Origin: Parelaphostrongylus tenuis | Taxonomy: Eukaryota > Nematoda > Chromadorea > Rhabditida > Metastrongylidae | DNA length: 64,000 nucleotides | NCBI GenBank assembly: GCA_019055375.1 | Contig: JAHQIW010005559.1 | Span: 1-64,000 of the forward strand | Direction: 5' to 3' | Program-made: the position numbers and the translations under genes | The notes under the pieces: model-generated | What the model was told of the DNA's origin: nothing | The model's database searches: none | What the model saw: the letters and a program-made list of their open reading frames with translations, nothing else | In this document: one piece after another, positions 44,898-57,039 of the stretch | How the letters are laid out: every line of letters starts with the position of its first letter | Position numbering within the stretch: the stretch's first letter is position 1

Positions 44898-47738
44898 ATG
44901 ACGATCTGTACCTACAATGCAAGAACCCTTGCTCAACAATCCGCTGTAGAAGATCTGTTGATTCAAGCAAGAAGAATAAGGTACGATGTCATTGGCCTGG
45001 CTGAGACGAGAAGGCGCCATCCTTTTCACGCTGTCTATGACACCGGAGAAGAACTGTTCCTTGGAACATGCGATCGCAAAGGTGTCGGTGGCGTTGGCGT
45101 CCTCGTTAAATCGAATTTGACCGTGAACATTGATTCGTTCGAACAACTAACAACCCGCATCGGACGATTACGGTTGAAACGATGTGGTTCTATGCCAGCT
45201 TTGACCATCTTCGTTGCTTACGCACCAACATCAAGCTATGACGAAGACGAAGTCGAAGCGTTCTATATGGACCTCGAAAAATTCTTCAGAGAAGATCATA
45301 CATTCTTCAAGGTCATTGTCGGAGATTTTAACGCAAAAATTGGACCTAGAAGAACGTCTGAAGAATGTCACATAGGGACCCACGGACTAGAATGGAATGA
45401 ACAGGGTGAGAGGCTATCTGAGTTTATCATGACGACCCAAACCATCCATGGTAACTCGCAATTCCAAAAGCCTCTCTCCCAGCGATGGACGTGGGAGTCT
45501 CCCAATGGAGAGTACCATAACGAAATAGATCACATCATAGTAAATCGAAGGTTTTGCCTGACCGACGTCGCTGTTGTTCCCAAGTTCTACACGGGATCAG
45601 ACCATCGCCTCCTTCGCGCAACGTTCCGATTTTCGAGGAGAGGAGAGAAAGCCGCTAAATACAAACAACGAAGTCCCAGAACTATTATAAACTGGGATGA
45701 ATTCAAATCATTAGTCGGCTCTTGGGAAGATACCGTTGTCGACAACATCGACGAAGAATACGATCGACTCGTTGAATATCTTCACGTTGGCGCTAAAAAA
45801 GCCGAAAGTCCTAAGGTCACGAAGAGACGCTTGTCTCCGCAGACACTCGAGCTGATACGTCAACGTGGAATCGCACGAGCCGCAGGCAACCGAAACCTTA
45901 CGTCCGAACTTGCGAAACGATGCAGAGAAGCGATAAAAGAAGACCTTAAAGAGAGAAGAGCAGCAGTTATGGCAGAAGCTGCAGAAGCTGGGAAGAGCAT
46001 TCGCAAAGCCCAGCGAGGCTTCGCCAACTATAAGACCAAGATGATTGCACTCCGATACCCTGACGGGACACTTACAGCTTCCAGAAGGGCTATGGAGAAA
46101 ATCATCCACCAGTACTACTCGGATCTCTTCGCTAGCCATGTTCTCTTACCGTCATATAAATTGAAAGAGGACGAATATGTCGTTCCACCGGTCCTTCCTT
46201 CCGAAATCCGACATGCTATATCGTCGGTGAAAAACAGAACAACACCCGGTCCAGACAGGATTAGACCAGAACACCTGAAGAACCTACCGCCAGTTCTCAT
46301 CAACACCCTGGCTCGGCTCTTCACTCGCTACCTGTCAGAATGCAAGGTCCCTATTCAATGGAAAACCAGCAAGACCGTATTGTTGTTCAAAAAGGGAGAC
46401 CTTCACGACATAGGCAATTATCGCCCAATCTGCTTGCTGTCCGTTGTCTATAAACTCTTTACTCGAGTCATCCTGAACAGGATTGACAGAACACTGGACG
46501 AAGGACAGCCATGCGAACAAGCAGGGTTCAGAAAAGGATTTAGTACCATGGACCACATCCACACGATCACAAGACTCATTGAAGTTTCGCGAGAGTACAA
46601 ACAACCACTCTGTCTCACTTTTATCGATCTGAAGAAAGCCTTTGACTCAGTGGAAACAGAAGCGGTTATAGAGGCTCTGGATAACCAGGGCGTCCCTACT
46701 CGGTACATAATGATCCTTCGTGAGCTTTATAAAGATTTCACGACCAGAATATCTCCATTCTACAATAATATCACCATTGACGTAAGAAGAGGGGTTCGAC
46801 AAGGCGATACAATATCGCCAAAACTATTCACTGCCACCCTACAAAACGTCATGCGAACATTAGAATGGGACGAAATGGGAGTGAAAATTGACGGTCGACA
46901 ATTAAACCATCTTCGCTTTGCTGACGATATCGTTCTCATAACACCAAACATCAGCCAAGCGGAACGAATGTTGACTGATTTCGACAACGCCTGTGGAAAG
47001 ATCGGTCTTCAACTGAATCTAACGAAAACAATGTTCATGAGGAACGGATGGGTTTCTAATGCCCCATTCACGCTCAACGGAACGACAATTTCCGAATGCT
47101 CCAGTTACATCTATCTAGGTCGTGAAATCAACATGATGAACGACCTAGCCCCAGAGTTGAGCAGGAGGAAACGAGCGGCTTGGGGAACGTTTAAGAGCAT
47201 CGAAGATGTAGTGAAGAGGACAAAGAACATCCGACTCCGTGCCCACCTTTTCGACTCGACAATTATCCCTGCCCTAACGTATGCAGCAGAAACCTGGTCG
47301 CTACGTAAGCAGGATGAAAGATCACTTGCCGTTATCGAACGCGCAGTCGAAAGGTCGATGCTAGGAGTATCTCGTATTTCGCAAATGAGACAAAGGATCC
47401 GAACTTCCGACCTACGTCAACGATCGAAAATCAGAGACGCCGTTCTACACGCCAGGATATCGAAAATAAGGTGGGCCGGACACGTGATGCGCTTCAACGA
47501 CAACCGATGGACGAGAGCCGTTACCGACTGGATTCCTCGGGACGTCAAGCGCTCTAAAGGAAGACCACTGACCCGTTGGTCCGATTTCTTCACGAAAGCG
47601 ATGGAAGAAAGATATGATGCTCAGCGAATTCCTAGAGCAAGGAGGACCCACTGGGCTACTCTTGCACGCGATAGGGAAAAATGGAAGAGTTGCTGGTACC
47701 CGCTCGAGTCACTCGACGATCAACGGGACGACAGGTGA
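44898..47738 (+). CDS. RTE-clade non-LTR retrotransposon polyprotein (endonuclease + reverse transcriptase), intact
   Basis: The protein nicks target DNA and reverse-transcribes its own RNA (target-primed reverse transcription). Counting from the first ATG (44898) it has 946 residues; the frame is open back to 44742 but without an ATG. An apurinic-type endonuclease domain fills about residues 1-245: TYNARTL (N7), E36 in [15 protein letters not shown] (142-149), D211 in EIDHI and GSDH (233-236). The RT domain follows: FIDLKKAFD (575-583), RQGDTISP (634-641) and FADD (674-677), so all catalytic aspartates are present. The C-terminal part has [18 protein letters not shown] and a WKSCWYP motif typical of nematode RTE proteins. 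There are no stops or frameshifts, unlike every other element here, which points to a recent insertion. The frame is much more GC-rich than its surroundings. It sits in the spacer of a large inverted repeat. Confidence 0.95.
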   Translation: MTICTYNARTLAQQSAVEDLLIQARRIRYDVIGLAETRRRHPFHAVYDTGEELFLGTCDRKGVGGVGVLVKSNLTVNIDSFEQLTTRIGRLRLKRCGSMPALTIFVAYAPTSSYDEDEVEAFYMDLEKFFREDHTFFKVIVGDFNAKIGPRRTSEECHIGTHGLEWNEQGERLSEFIMTTQTIHGNSQFQKPLSQRWTWESPNGEYHNEIDHIIVNRRFCLTDVAVVPKFYTGSDHRLLRATFRFSRRGEKAAKYKQRSPRTIINWDEFKSLVGSWEDTVVDNIDEEYDRLVEYLHVGAKKAESPKVTKRRLSPQTLELIRQRGIARAAGNRNLTSELAKRCREAIKEDLKERRAAVMAEAAEAGKSIRKAQRGFANYKTKMIALRYPDGTLTASRRAMEKIIHQYYSDLFASHVLLPSYKLKEDEYVVPPVLPSEIRHAISSVKNRTTPGPDRIRPEHLKNLPPVLINTLARLFTRYLSECKVPIQWKTSKTVLLFKKGDLHDIGNYRPICLLSVVYKLFTRVILNRIDRTLDEGQPCEQAGFRKGFSTMDHIHTITRLIEVSREYKQPLCLTFIDLKKAFDSVETEAVIEALDNQGVPTRYIMILRELYKDFTTRISPFYNNITIDVRRGVRQGDTISPKLFTATLQNVMRTLEWDEMGVKIDGRQLNHLRFADDIVLITPNISQAERMLTDFDNACGKIGLQLNLTKTMFMRNGWVSNAPFTLNGTTISECSSYIYLGREINMMNDLAPELSRRKRAAWGTFKSIEDVVKRTKNIRLRAHLFDSTIIPALTYAAETWSLRKQDERSLAVIERAVERSMLGVSRISQMRQRIRTSDLRQRSKIRDAVLHARISKIRWAGHVMRFNDNRWTRAVTDWIPRDVKRSKGRPLTRWSDFFTKAMEERYDAQRIPRARRTHWATLARDREKWKSCWYPLESLDDQRDDR

Positions 47739-47760
47739 GGTGATACAGGTGATCATTTGC
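47739..47760 (+). mobile_element. RTE element 3' tail
   Basis: The RTE stop codon is followed almost directly by a short GTGATACAGGTGAT-type tail rather than poly(A), as is usual for RTE elements. The same tail follows the truncated copy ending near 28970. No clear target duplication was found. Confidence 0.55.
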
Positions 47761-47779
47761 CATCTTCAGTGCAGTAATA

Positions 47780-48430
47780 CGGTCACAAGAAAACAAGCAC
47801 ACTACTGAATTAATGAAACACGCCATCGAATGACTACTATCGATTTGGAAAAAAGCTCTGTCTTGCGAGAAACACGCGTGTGTGAAACACAATTCTATTT
47901 TCACTTGCTAAAGCTAAGCAAGTCTTTAAAAAACACAATTCTGGGATTCTTAAGCTTCCTACCAACTGACTATCTATTGCTTATAAGGGATGAGCTCTAT
48001 CTTGAGGAATAAAATGCGACAATGCGCAGCGCCTGTGAATCGGAACTTTAATTATAGCTACAGCCCTGTGAGAAAGTCTTTTAGATAACTAGTAGATTTT
48101 TGCATCCTTCAAGATTTGAGTTCTGAATAAGTACACTAAAATTTAGTGAAAAAATTTTCTGTTAAAAAGAAATTCTCCTCAAAGAATGCTTACCCGATCA
48201 CACGAAACTAGCGTTTATTGTAAAAAAAAACGAAGTCAGCAAGTTTGCCGCGCGCCGAAATGACTTGTATATAGACGAGCCAAAAACGAAGAAACCGCGC
48301 CAAGTGTAATGCCTCGGATTTGACAAATATAGTTTTCAAACTGACATTTCGCGAGCACTTTGAATAATTTCAGAAAAGATATGCGAATCAATAGCTGGAC
48401 TGCTCCAATCAATGCGTCATTTGAAATACC
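47780..48430 (+). repeat. AT-rich dispersed repeat cluster in the RTE flank
   Basis: CGCCATCGAATGACTACTAT, AAGCTCTGTCTTGCGAG, GAAACACAATTCTATTTTC and TTCAAGATTTGAGTTCTG follow the family order. Confidence 0.5.
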
Positions 48431-49539
48431 AATAGACAATCATTTGGTTATATAAAATGAAAATGGAAAGCCTAAATATGCGAAACGATAAGACAAAGTT
48501 TTTTTCTTCTGTTTCAATGCAAAAAATCCAGATATCTCTACAAAACAAAGAAAAAGTTTTTGAAGTAATAGCAGAATTCCGTGTCCTGCTACAACAGAGT
48601 GAAAGGTCCTCTCCAGGAAACAAGTGCTTTTTTGAAGTTTTGGAGTCTTACGGTTTGAACATTTACTAGCGGTCGAAGATTAATCTCTAACATGCAATAA
48701 ATATGAGCAAGAACGCGAAAAAACGTACATCGAATGTGAAACACAGTCTCATATTTACTACTACAGCGCCGAAATACGACCTTTTTAGAAAACAGTCACA
48801 TTTTTGGATTCCGCGCGATATTCGTTTCCGAATAATCATATAATGATTGTTGAACCTTTATTGGAAAGCCTTCGTCCAGCGAAAAATTCTCCTTTAAGGA
48901 TCCCTACCGCACAATAGAAAAACAACCGCAAAACCTAAGCAGACCATACAATACTATGGAATAGTGTAAATATGTAATGGGTAACGTATTTTTGTACATG
49001 CAGTATATATATATACACTCTGTGATACTTCTACACGTCTGTGTGTACTTTCGTAAGCTGTGCGCTGTACTTGCGATAATGCAGAATAACAGACACGCGT
49101 ATAGTACAACGCGCCCCCATAGAGGGCGCGGGGAATCGCTACGTTGGGCATATAGTGGGCACCACGCAATGTCGTCGTGAGCCCACTTTACTAACAAAAC
49201 AAAAACTTGAATTAACAACAATTTGTACCACCTTTTCGGCATATGTGTCCGGGAAGGCAGCACTTGAATCATGCGCCTCTAGCAGATCGTTGAAAGCTTT
49301 GATCGTTCCTACCTCAATTAGAAGTGTGTAGAAGTCGTCAAATTATCAAAATTGGCTATGGATTGCAATGAACGACACGGGGTGTATGAGTCACAGATCA
49401 CTCAAAATAATTCGTAAAAAAAGTTTTTTTTTCACAAGAATACTTGCATTTAATCAAATTAACTGGCACATTACATTTTGATATTGTCAGGGGTGGACTG
49501 TTCTTTGGTAGAACCGTCTTTTTTGAAATAAACAGTGAG

Positions 49540-49800
49540 ATTTATCTTATGATTATTATTTGAGCCAGCATGTCGTGTGTTCTGGTAATCCTTATATTAG
49601 CTCATAAAAAGTTTGGAAGACTACGGATCTGCCTGACTGACAAGACTGTAGGGTAGAAACACGTGTATCGGGCCGGACATGAGCTCTTACCAGACCACAT
49701 ATCATGTTGGCTTAAATAATAATTATAAGATATATTGAAGTTCAAGCGTGGGTCTTAAGAAAACACTCGAAATCAAGGTATGACAGTGACATAAATTTGG
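49540..49800. mobile_element. HHR unit with inverted tail, inserted in right arm of the large inverted repeat
   Basis: A minus-strand tail (GATTATTATTTGAGCCAGC, 49549-49567) is followed by a plus-strand HHR (49631-49673) and plus-strand tail running into head sequence (TTGAAGTTCAAGCGTGG, AACACTCGAAATC). The left arm lacks it at the equivalent place (about 42950), so it arrived after the arms formed. Confidence 0.6.
49631..49673 (+). ncRNA. Degenerate hammerhead
   Basis: Core CUGACAA (G8 to A), a mispaired stem II GACU/GGUA with GUAG loop, GAAAC, ACGU, GUA and UCGGGC. Probably inactive. Confidence 0.65.
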
Positions 49801-50340
49801 CGACATCACAATAATCGCAACAGCGATGAATGCGAGCAAAACTTATAATGTGAGGCGTTTTCGAGCCCACGATTACTCTCTCATGTGGCTTGCTAAGTTC
49901 CCATTTCCTACCGAGATACACGCTGTGCCTCTTTCTCAGCCGTGTTCTCATCACTCCCAGCCGAATTAACACCAGAGCTACTAGTATGTCAGATATTGTA
50001 TTCGATCACCTTGTTTGCTCAAATGTATCAACTTATGGTTTGAAAACGATAGAAATAGTTGGGAAGAAATGACTTAGTACATACTCAATACTATGCAGTG
50101 GGTTTCATACACATTATGCAGAAAATTGGGAAGAGTGATCTCTTTACTTGAACTTCTGCTTTAATCGGTTATCTGGAGAATTATATACATGCATTGCTTC
50201 ACTTACCAGCTTGATTAATAGGTTGGGGTAAAATCTCTGAGAAGACGCCGGTAACTTTTTTGGGTACCGGCCATTGGTTTTAATTTTGGGCTAATTTGAA
50301 GGCCTGTCTTCTCTCGCGTTGACTGGTATGTAATTTATCT

Positions 50341-50679
50341 GCTTATTTCAAGATAGAGTTAACAAGCGAGCAAATTAGGTTGTTGATGATGCACGAAAGG
50401 CTGTTGGGTTCAAATGCAACGGTGACAAGTAAACGCATCAATCTATCTTGGGGCTCGTTTGTTGACTCCTTCTTCGAACAACTAGATGAATTATATACCA
50501 ATCAGCGCGAAAGAAGACGGACTTTTCAAATGAGCCCAACAACAAGAACAATGGCCGACACTCAAGAAAGTACCAGCATTCTCTCAGAACATTTAGCCCA
50601 ACCTATTATTGACAAACTAACCTTTACACTTATTTTGCGAATTCCAACACTTTTTGCATTCGATTGGTCTCCTGCATAA
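50341..50679 (+). pseudogene. Possible mariner transposase N-terminal fossil
   Basis: The open frame begins ELTSEQIRLLMMHERLLGSN, followed by ATVTSKRINLSWG, which fits the first helix-turn-helix of mariner transposases (E-x-L-G-x-N-A, I-N-x-x-W/F-G). After about residue 50 the similarity ends. The rest of the frame is unidentified. Confidence 0.45.
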
Positions 50680-51491
50680 ATCATCCACGGAAATCTACAA
50701 AGTTAGGGATTCCGCTACTGGCGAAGACTTTTGATCTTCTCTACAATATGTTGAAAATGGTTGTGAACATTCTCCTCGAAATCTTCATATTGCTTTAAGC
50801 TTTATAGTAAGAACTTTGCACTATTATCAATAAAAGGGACAGTTTTTAATGTTTTGTAGCGGAGAAAGCTTTCTCATCTTCGCAGCATTAAGTGATCTCA
50901 GGGTGGTACCCTTAATTCGTTCGTAGGGTAAGCCGATGGTTATTGCGCCACACTCTTAACCGTTGTGCTTTTCTCTATAGAAAAATTTCTATTAATTTTT
51001 AGCAGTGGTTTAGCTCGATGATTAGATAAACCAAAAGTTGGAGTGTTCCGCTTAGTTAGAAATTCCCAATTGGTTCAGGAGTTCGTGAAAAGAGAGTTTT
51101 GCTGATTCGTACGCTTTTCCACTTTAGCTCCTCCAATAAGCCATTCTCTTATCGGAATTTCCATCAACTCAGTCAATCCATTACTGAAGCTACTGCCAAT
51201 TTGAGAAGTAGTAATGATGATTGAAAGAATTTTATTTTTGTCTTTCGTACTTTGAATTGGATTTCATCATTTGTCATATCTGGAAGCATAAGTACTGATT
51301 TCAATGCATCAGCAATCCTGGCAATCCGGTGTGTTCTAACATTCAACGATTGCAACAAAAGCAAATCGGAATTAATTTGAGCTTGTAGATTTCTTGCGCG
51401 ATTATAACTCGATCTGGATTTTCCTTGAAACCACTTGTTACATCACAATCTTTCTCGCTAAAATTTGATTTTTTTAGACAACTTTATGATA
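50680..51491. other. No recognisable feature
   Basis: AT-rich; nothing assignable. Confidence 0.5.
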
Positions 51492-51612
51492 GAGAGGAGC
51501 GTATAGAGCAATGGTTAGAGGCACTCTGTGATACACACGTGCTCGTTTGGTCCTGCACCCCTAGTTCACCAAGCCCATCGCGATCCACAGAGGAGGCAAT
51601 TTGGAAAGGTGT
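51492..51612 (+). mobile_element. SINE family 1 head fragment
   Basis: GAGCAATGGTTAGAGGCACTC (A-box region) and CACCAAGCCCATCGCGATCC match the head and first body segment; it stops near 51612. Confidence 0.6.
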
Positions 51613-51649
51613 AAAATGAATTAGATATAATATCGGCAACTTCATGATT

Positions 51650-51900
51650 AATTTTTCTTACGAACGCGTGCGCGCAACGTCTGGGTGGTCGTCCATAGGG
51701 GCGAGCGTATACCCGAAGTCCACTCTATAGTTCGCTTCGCCCACCTGTCGTCCATTCTTCTTAATATATGACCAGCCCATCTGTATTCTGCCATCGATGT
51801 ATACTCTTCCAAATCACGAAGATGAGATATTCTTCGAAGATCGGAGCTCCGCAAGCCGAAAAGATGCAGCGAGCGCCGGCTGAATTATGGAGGATATCGT
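51650..51900 (-). pseudogene. Fragment of a second RTE-like retrotransposon
   Basis: Minus frame carries RRISHLRDLEEYTSMAEYRW, AGHILRRMDDRWAKRTIEW, the C-terminal signature of RTE-like nematode elements, but different from the intact RTE here (EYRWAGHIL versus KIRWAGHVM). RT is absent. Confidence 0.75.
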
Positions 51901-52002
51901 TTAAGTGCCATATGAGTACATTATATGAGTAATTCACAATATATGTACATATATGTGTATGTACATATACGTTATACACATATATATACACATATATATG
52001 TA

Positions 52003-52720
52003 TACAGAGTGCGTAAAAAGTTCATAATTTTTATTTCGCTGTTTTTGGCATTAATATGCTATTTTTCATCAATAACGACAATTTTGCTAAAATTTTTATC
52101 AATTTTGATCTGAAATCTGTGTAATTATTTGTCTACTTCTAGTTGTGTTCAAGTTATGGATCGTGAAATTCAACACTTAGTAGTGTTTGAGTTTGCACAA
52201 GATGCTTGCACACGTTTTGCCGTTTCGTCTCAAGACACATGTCAAGGCCCACTTCACATCGTCATAATAGATGTCGACTTCCCAACAAGGGGTAGCAGAA
52301 GTCTGCAGTAACAAGAATCATAAGAGCCGTTGATTTTCAATAACGGAAACGTCAAAATCAACACTGACAACTGTCAGCAGCAAGTTTTAGGGGACTTACT
52401 AGAGCCTTAAAGTGCTCCACGCTTTGGCGCCAACGAATTTACGCTTCAGCAAGGCTCGGCTCTTCCTAATTCGACCCATTAAACGATTGTCATCTGCCAA
52501 GAGTAGTTTCCAGGTTTTTGGCGCAGGAACATTTGGCTGTCAAATTCGTCTTCTCAACCCTAAGGATTACTCCGTATGGCACATACTGGTGGTAAAGGTT
52601 TCGGCAACTCGCCATACTAGTCGAGACGCACTTGAAATGGCTTTGAAACACTCGCAAGTCGAAATTACGGTGGAAATGTGTTAGAGTTTCTGTGCAATTA
52701 AACTATTGCGATATGCTGAA
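52003..52720 (+). pseudogene. Mariner-family transposon remnant
   Basis: ACAGAGTGCGTAAAAAGTTC at 52005-52024 resembles a mariner terminal repeat. Within frame 52412-52684, LLNPKDYSVWHILVVKVSAT and RHTSRDALEMAL match the mariner block around the third catalytic Asp (normally SPDLNPLDYSVW). The region between is broken. Resembles hookworm-type mariners; the subfamily is a guess. Confidence 0.7.
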
Positions 52721-52877
52721 TTTTACAATCCATAACTAGAACACAACTGATAATAAACAAATAAATAAATAAAACAAGTTCTTAACCAAAATGAACAAAG
52801 AATCTAATAAAATTACCAGCAGTGGTAGAAAAGATCATATCAATGCTGAAATCAACAAACGAAAATTATACGAACTC

Positions 52878-53037
52878 TATATATATATATATAGATATAT
52901 ATATATATATATATATATCATCTGTCGTCCCGTTGATCGTCAAGTGACTCGAGCGGGTACCAGCAACACTTCCAATTTTCCGTATCCCGTGCAAGAGTAG
53001 CTCAGTGGGTTCTCCTCGCTCTAGGATTCGGTGAGCT

Positions 53038-53087
<50 letters not shown>
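52878..53087 (+). repeat. (TA)n split by an RTE fragment
   Basis: TA arrays at 52878-52918 and 53037-53087 flank the 115-bp RTE fragment. Confidence 0.9.
52919..53034 (-). mobile_element. Very short RTE 3' fragment within (TA)n
   Basis: About 115 bp equal to the RTE 3' end (minus strand: GAGGAGAACCCACTGAGC, CGGGTACCAGCAACACTTCC inverted, CGATCAACGGGACGACAG). TA arrays lie on both sides (52878-52918 and 53037-53087). Confidence 0.85.
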
Positions 53088-53088
<1 letters not shown>

Positions 53089-53559
53089 GCTGTAATATCA
53101 AATCGAAATATTGTAAGCGAAATATGTAGTGTTACTAAATATCGTTGGGGTTCACTGCTTCAGATACCTCAGTCAAATTAAAGTGCGCTAAGGAGATCTG
53201 TTTATCTTCAAAACTAGGAGAACTTTCTCATCGACGAAAATATTGTTGAACGAGTAAAGCGATGCCACGATTCGTTGTCGTCGTCTTGCAAGACACGTTG
53301 TTTCAAAGTGGCAAATATCCCGCTTGTTTATATAATAACTGATAGCCAATAAATATTTGAAATAGTCCTAACACATATATCTCAATGGAATGCTTATTGA
53401 ACCAATAATACACCAACCAAATGGTGAAATGTATTGAAACATGTACAATTTCTTCTATTCAATAGACAAACATTTGAACAGATTACACAATTATATGTGA
53501 AGCCTCTGAGACTGTAACCCAAATTTCATAGGAATCGAGCAAAATCAGTGTTTATCTTT

Positions 53560-55520
53560 CCTTATAGTCTACTAGCGAGAGGTGAGTGGACCTGATTAGC
53601 GCGAAGCGCAGAATAGAACCAATAACTGCGAGATATTTTGAATCGACTCTAGCCACTGTACCATGAGCTTCTTTGATATCTCACAGAATTATGAAAGCAG
53701 ATAGTACCAGTCTGTTAGAACTGAAGAAAAGTTGAAAGTATTTCAGAACGGAACGAGTGGAGGTCTGAATTGATCCATGGCATTTCTATCGCAACCGATG
53801 TGAATTGCATAATCGATCAGGCTTACGATATAGACGTAGTTGGCATCGGCGCATAAGTGCTATTGAAATTATTGTACTGCAGGTTTTATTCGGAATCTCG
53901 TCGACAAATGTGAGTAGGATTCTTATAATTTCGCTCACTGTGAGTCTTTTCTAGTCCTTACCCTCTGCTGCTCTCTTTTTTTTTCTTTCCATTTTCCTCT
54001 GTGACTCTCTTCCTTTTTCTCCCTATCTCTCTGTTTCTCTTTATCGTTATGATATTTATAGATCTGGCCAATAACATATATCGATAGCACCGCAACAACA
54101 AAAATATTTCACGTTCACTTCACTCGTCGTTGCTACTTTTCGCTATGCAATAAAAATTGATGCTATGGTGGAATTTTTTCTAAACATTAGATCATATAAA
54201 TCAAGAGGATATCTGTTCATTACATTTTTTTCTTTCATTCTTCATCAGATTTCCGATTCACATTTTTCTTTGATTTTCGGCATCTCAAAATATTATAGTA
54301 TAAATGGCATCCGCTGCTCTCCTTGTGAAAGCTACCAGATTCCCTTTTGTAAAATGAAACTTCTGTATTTCCCAGTTCTTTCTTGGTGAACCAAACACAA
54401 GGCTTTTATAATACAATTTATTCTAAAAGCTAACATCCCGGCGATCACGTCTTCTTCAGAGCTTGGAAAGATCAGGTGCGCATATAAACAGTGTTATAGA
54501 AACCTCGTTTTTGGCTCAAAAGAATTGAAAATTATCAGAAAAATGTTGAAACCAATAACTGTCAGCCATTGCAACAGTTTGAAACTTTTGCATCTATTTA
54601 AGTATTATTCAGTCACAAGTAACTCAACTTCCGGCCTACATCCTACTGTTCCATTCGGTTTTATATTATTACAATTTTCTACACTTTATAGCACATGGAT
54701 ATAAAAAACTCCTGTCATACTTGACTTTTTATGCTTATGTTTTGCAGTAGTTGTGGATATTTCAATCCTTTGATTTGGTAACGAAGGGGTTAAATATACG
54801 ATATATCGAAAGGTGAACCAAAATGAAGAAGTAAACAAAAAATAGACAAATTCTCTTATAAACATTATTAAATTCATTTTATTATGTCGTTGTAGTGTAA
54901 CGAGGGAATTATTATGTTTCTTCAAAATTGTCTCAATCTCATCTCTGAGAAACATCTGTCACCTGAACGTTTTTAGCTGGTTACGTTCTTCTATCTGATT
55001 CTCGACCAAACTAAGAATACTTAATGAACTTACTATCGTCCTAAATCAGTATGGAAAGTTCCACGATTTCCTTCTTATTTGACACTTCCATTAATTAAGT
55101 CGTTATTCATTTGAAAAAATCAATTATCCCTTTCGACGGACGCAGTAGAAGTCGCCGCGTGCAGTGCGTCCGCAGCCGTGGTGCAATTTTTATAGTCAGT
55201 TAGGTTTTTCCTTCATTCTGAAATATTACGGTTCCCTGTAATATTTGGACACTTCAGATTTTCTCTACTCGTTTCTGATCCCTTTATGCAAATATAACCC
55301 TTATGAGTGGATAAAAGCTCCCTCTTACTACTCAATATGCTTTTATTGGCATCCTGTCAATTGTAATAGTTGTTTATGAAATACGGTATGAACCTATTAA
55401 TTTTGATATATCTTATTATATACAATACTTAAAAGTTATCATAGTGACTGAAAATCAGAAAGTAACGAACAGCGCCAAATGCTGTTGCACGGTGGATGCG
55501 GCACTAGATCATAGATAACG
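53560..55520. repeat. Segmental duplication, copy A
   Basis: Direct copy of 57790-60400: shared blocks GGATTCTTATAATTTCGCTC, a pyrimidine-rich tract, GCTCTCCTTGTGAAAGC, GTAGTGTAACGAGG and AACATCTGTCACCTG. It lacks the two HHR insertions found in copy B. Confidence 0.85.
54429..54464 (-). ncRNA. Relic of the ORF-PLE type hammerhead
   Basis: CUGAAGA kept, stem II altered, GAAAC replaced by GGGAU, GUUAGCU downstream. Equivalent in position to 58957-58991 in the duplicated segment. Confidence 0.5.
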
Positions 55521-55637
55521 AAACATAAAAACTCTTTTATATTAAGTGTCCTAAAAAGCCCACGTTCAAATTTCAACATATCTTACAGTTATTATCTGAG
55601 CCAACATGTCATGTGATCTGTTAATGAGCTTTATATA

Positions 55638-55679
55638 GCCCAATACACGTGTTTAGCCCTACAGTCTCGTCAGTCGGGC
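55638..55679 (-). ncRNA. Degenerate hammerhead (left arm)
   Basis: GCCCGA/UUGGGC stem I, CUGACGA intact, GAAA changed to UAAA, ACGU loop and GUA triplet kept. Loss of G12 should inactivate it. Confidence 0.7.
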
Positions 55680-56083
55680 AGAATCCTTCGTCTTTAGCCA
55701 CTCCTCTCGAAAGCACCTACTCTCCCTATAAAGAGGTAAGTGACGACGAACGATTTACACGCACTGCTGTCAAGTAAAAAATCACAAGATCGGCAGTTTT
55801 CGGCACTCGATTGCTTTTGGTTGTTCTTTTTTGTAATATTATACCTTTTATTTCGAGTATTTTGTTAAGGCCACCAAATTTGGGCTTCGTCCTAATAGAA
55901 CACTCAAAATAGAAAATATACTATTACGAAAAAGCAGCCAAAAGCAATCGAGTGTCGAAAATTACCAATGTTATGATTTTTCACTGATGGCAGCCGCAGT
56001 GTAAATCGTTCGTCGTCACTTACCTCTTTGTAGGGAGACTAGGGGCTCGCTCCCGAAAGGAGTGGCTGAAAACGAATGGTTCT

Positions 56084-56126
56084 GCCCGATTGACAAGACC
56101 GTAAGGTCAAAACACGTGTATCGGGC
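56084..56126 (+). ncRNA. Decayed hammerhead (right arm)
   Basis: Stem I GCCCGA/UCGGGC, stem II GACC/GGUC with GUAA loop and GUA triplet are perfect, but the core reads UUGACAA and AAAA. The three core changes (C3U, G8A, G12A) are all transitions of the C-to-T/G-to-A type. Confidence 0.75.
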
Positions 56127-56179
56127 TATACAAGAGCTCATTAACCCCTAAGGGACGACGTGTACCAGCTCAGGTACAC

Positions 56180-56900
56180 GATTGTTTCAAGGTCTTTCTC
56201 GCTGCATTGAGACTTTCTCCTAGATATTCGGCAATAATTCGAAAATTTAAATCTCTATGATTTCAATGATGTGTCAATTTTCAAAATGGAATTTCCAATA
56301 CGTTGCAGCGACGGAAACAATATTATTTTTCACACTAAATTTTCTTCATTTGCTCGGCTGGAGCTTCGATATGGCTCTCCACTAAAGTTTCATCGGTTAT
56401 TTGATAGCATAAATCTCGGCGACTTTGGTAATTTAGATGGTTTTTTTGAAGTGTAATCACAGAACGCCATAAGAGCGAAAAGAAGATCACATTTCGCGCC
56501 TAGAATATTACCCTCGCCACTTGGACGTCATAGGTGATTTACAGATAAGTGGTATTTAATAATCACACCCATTCGATAGCGTAAATCGTAATAGTACCAG
56601 GAATATGCTCAGTATTTAAAAAAAAACTTTCTAGTGCGTCGCTTACAGCCAAAAGAATATTGAGTTTTACACCCGATGCGCACCGCACGTCCGCGTGTAA
56701 ATTGCGCAGCGCGATCCGACACGGCGTCGAGTTTGAAAGTCAATAGTTTTTTAGTTGTGACAATGCATCAGAGCGTTCTTCTCGAAAATTAAGCTCATCA
56801 TTGAGATCGTGGAGATTTGTGCTATCAAATGATCATTTAAATTCTGAATGAACGCGCAGAGATGTCAAATAAATACTAAGACTTCAAAAAGCAATAACAA
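56180..56900. repeat. AT-rich dispersed repeat cluster
   Basis: TGGAGATTTGTGCTATCAAA near 56808 and inverted CATTCGATAGCGTAAATCG near 56570. A short hairpin (GTGTACC/GGTACAC) lies at 56160-56179. Confidence 0.5.
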
Positions 56901-57039
56901 ATCGTTTTTTTTTAATATAGGTGCGGTAGGGGAAAGTACCGAGAATAAATCTCTGGAGACGCATATTTCTGACCAATAGTTTGCATAATGTCTATTCCTT
57001 TCATTCAGAAGAGCTGTCTCTTCCCGCTCACGATTTTTT

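Larger units (their letters stand above)
48435..50180. repeat. Right arm of large inverted repeat
   Basis: Reverse-complement partner of 42240-44125. It lacks the SINE but has its own HHR-unit insertion at about 49540-49800. The spacer (44126-48434) holds the intact RTE. Confidence 0.85.
55556..56150. mobile_element. Two near-complete HHR units head to head
   Basis: A minus-strand unit (about 55556-55882) and a plus-strand unit (about 55883-56150) meet at their heads. Matching inverted blocks include CAATCGAGTG, GTGTAAATCGTTCGTCGTC and CACTTACCTCTTT. No reading frame lies between. One hammerhead per arm, both mutated. Confidence 0.7.

Noticed and set aside
54165..54389. 74-residue hydrophobic frame in the segmental duplication
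   Set aside because: The duplicate copy at 58.7 kb has stops in the same frame, so coding conservation is absent.
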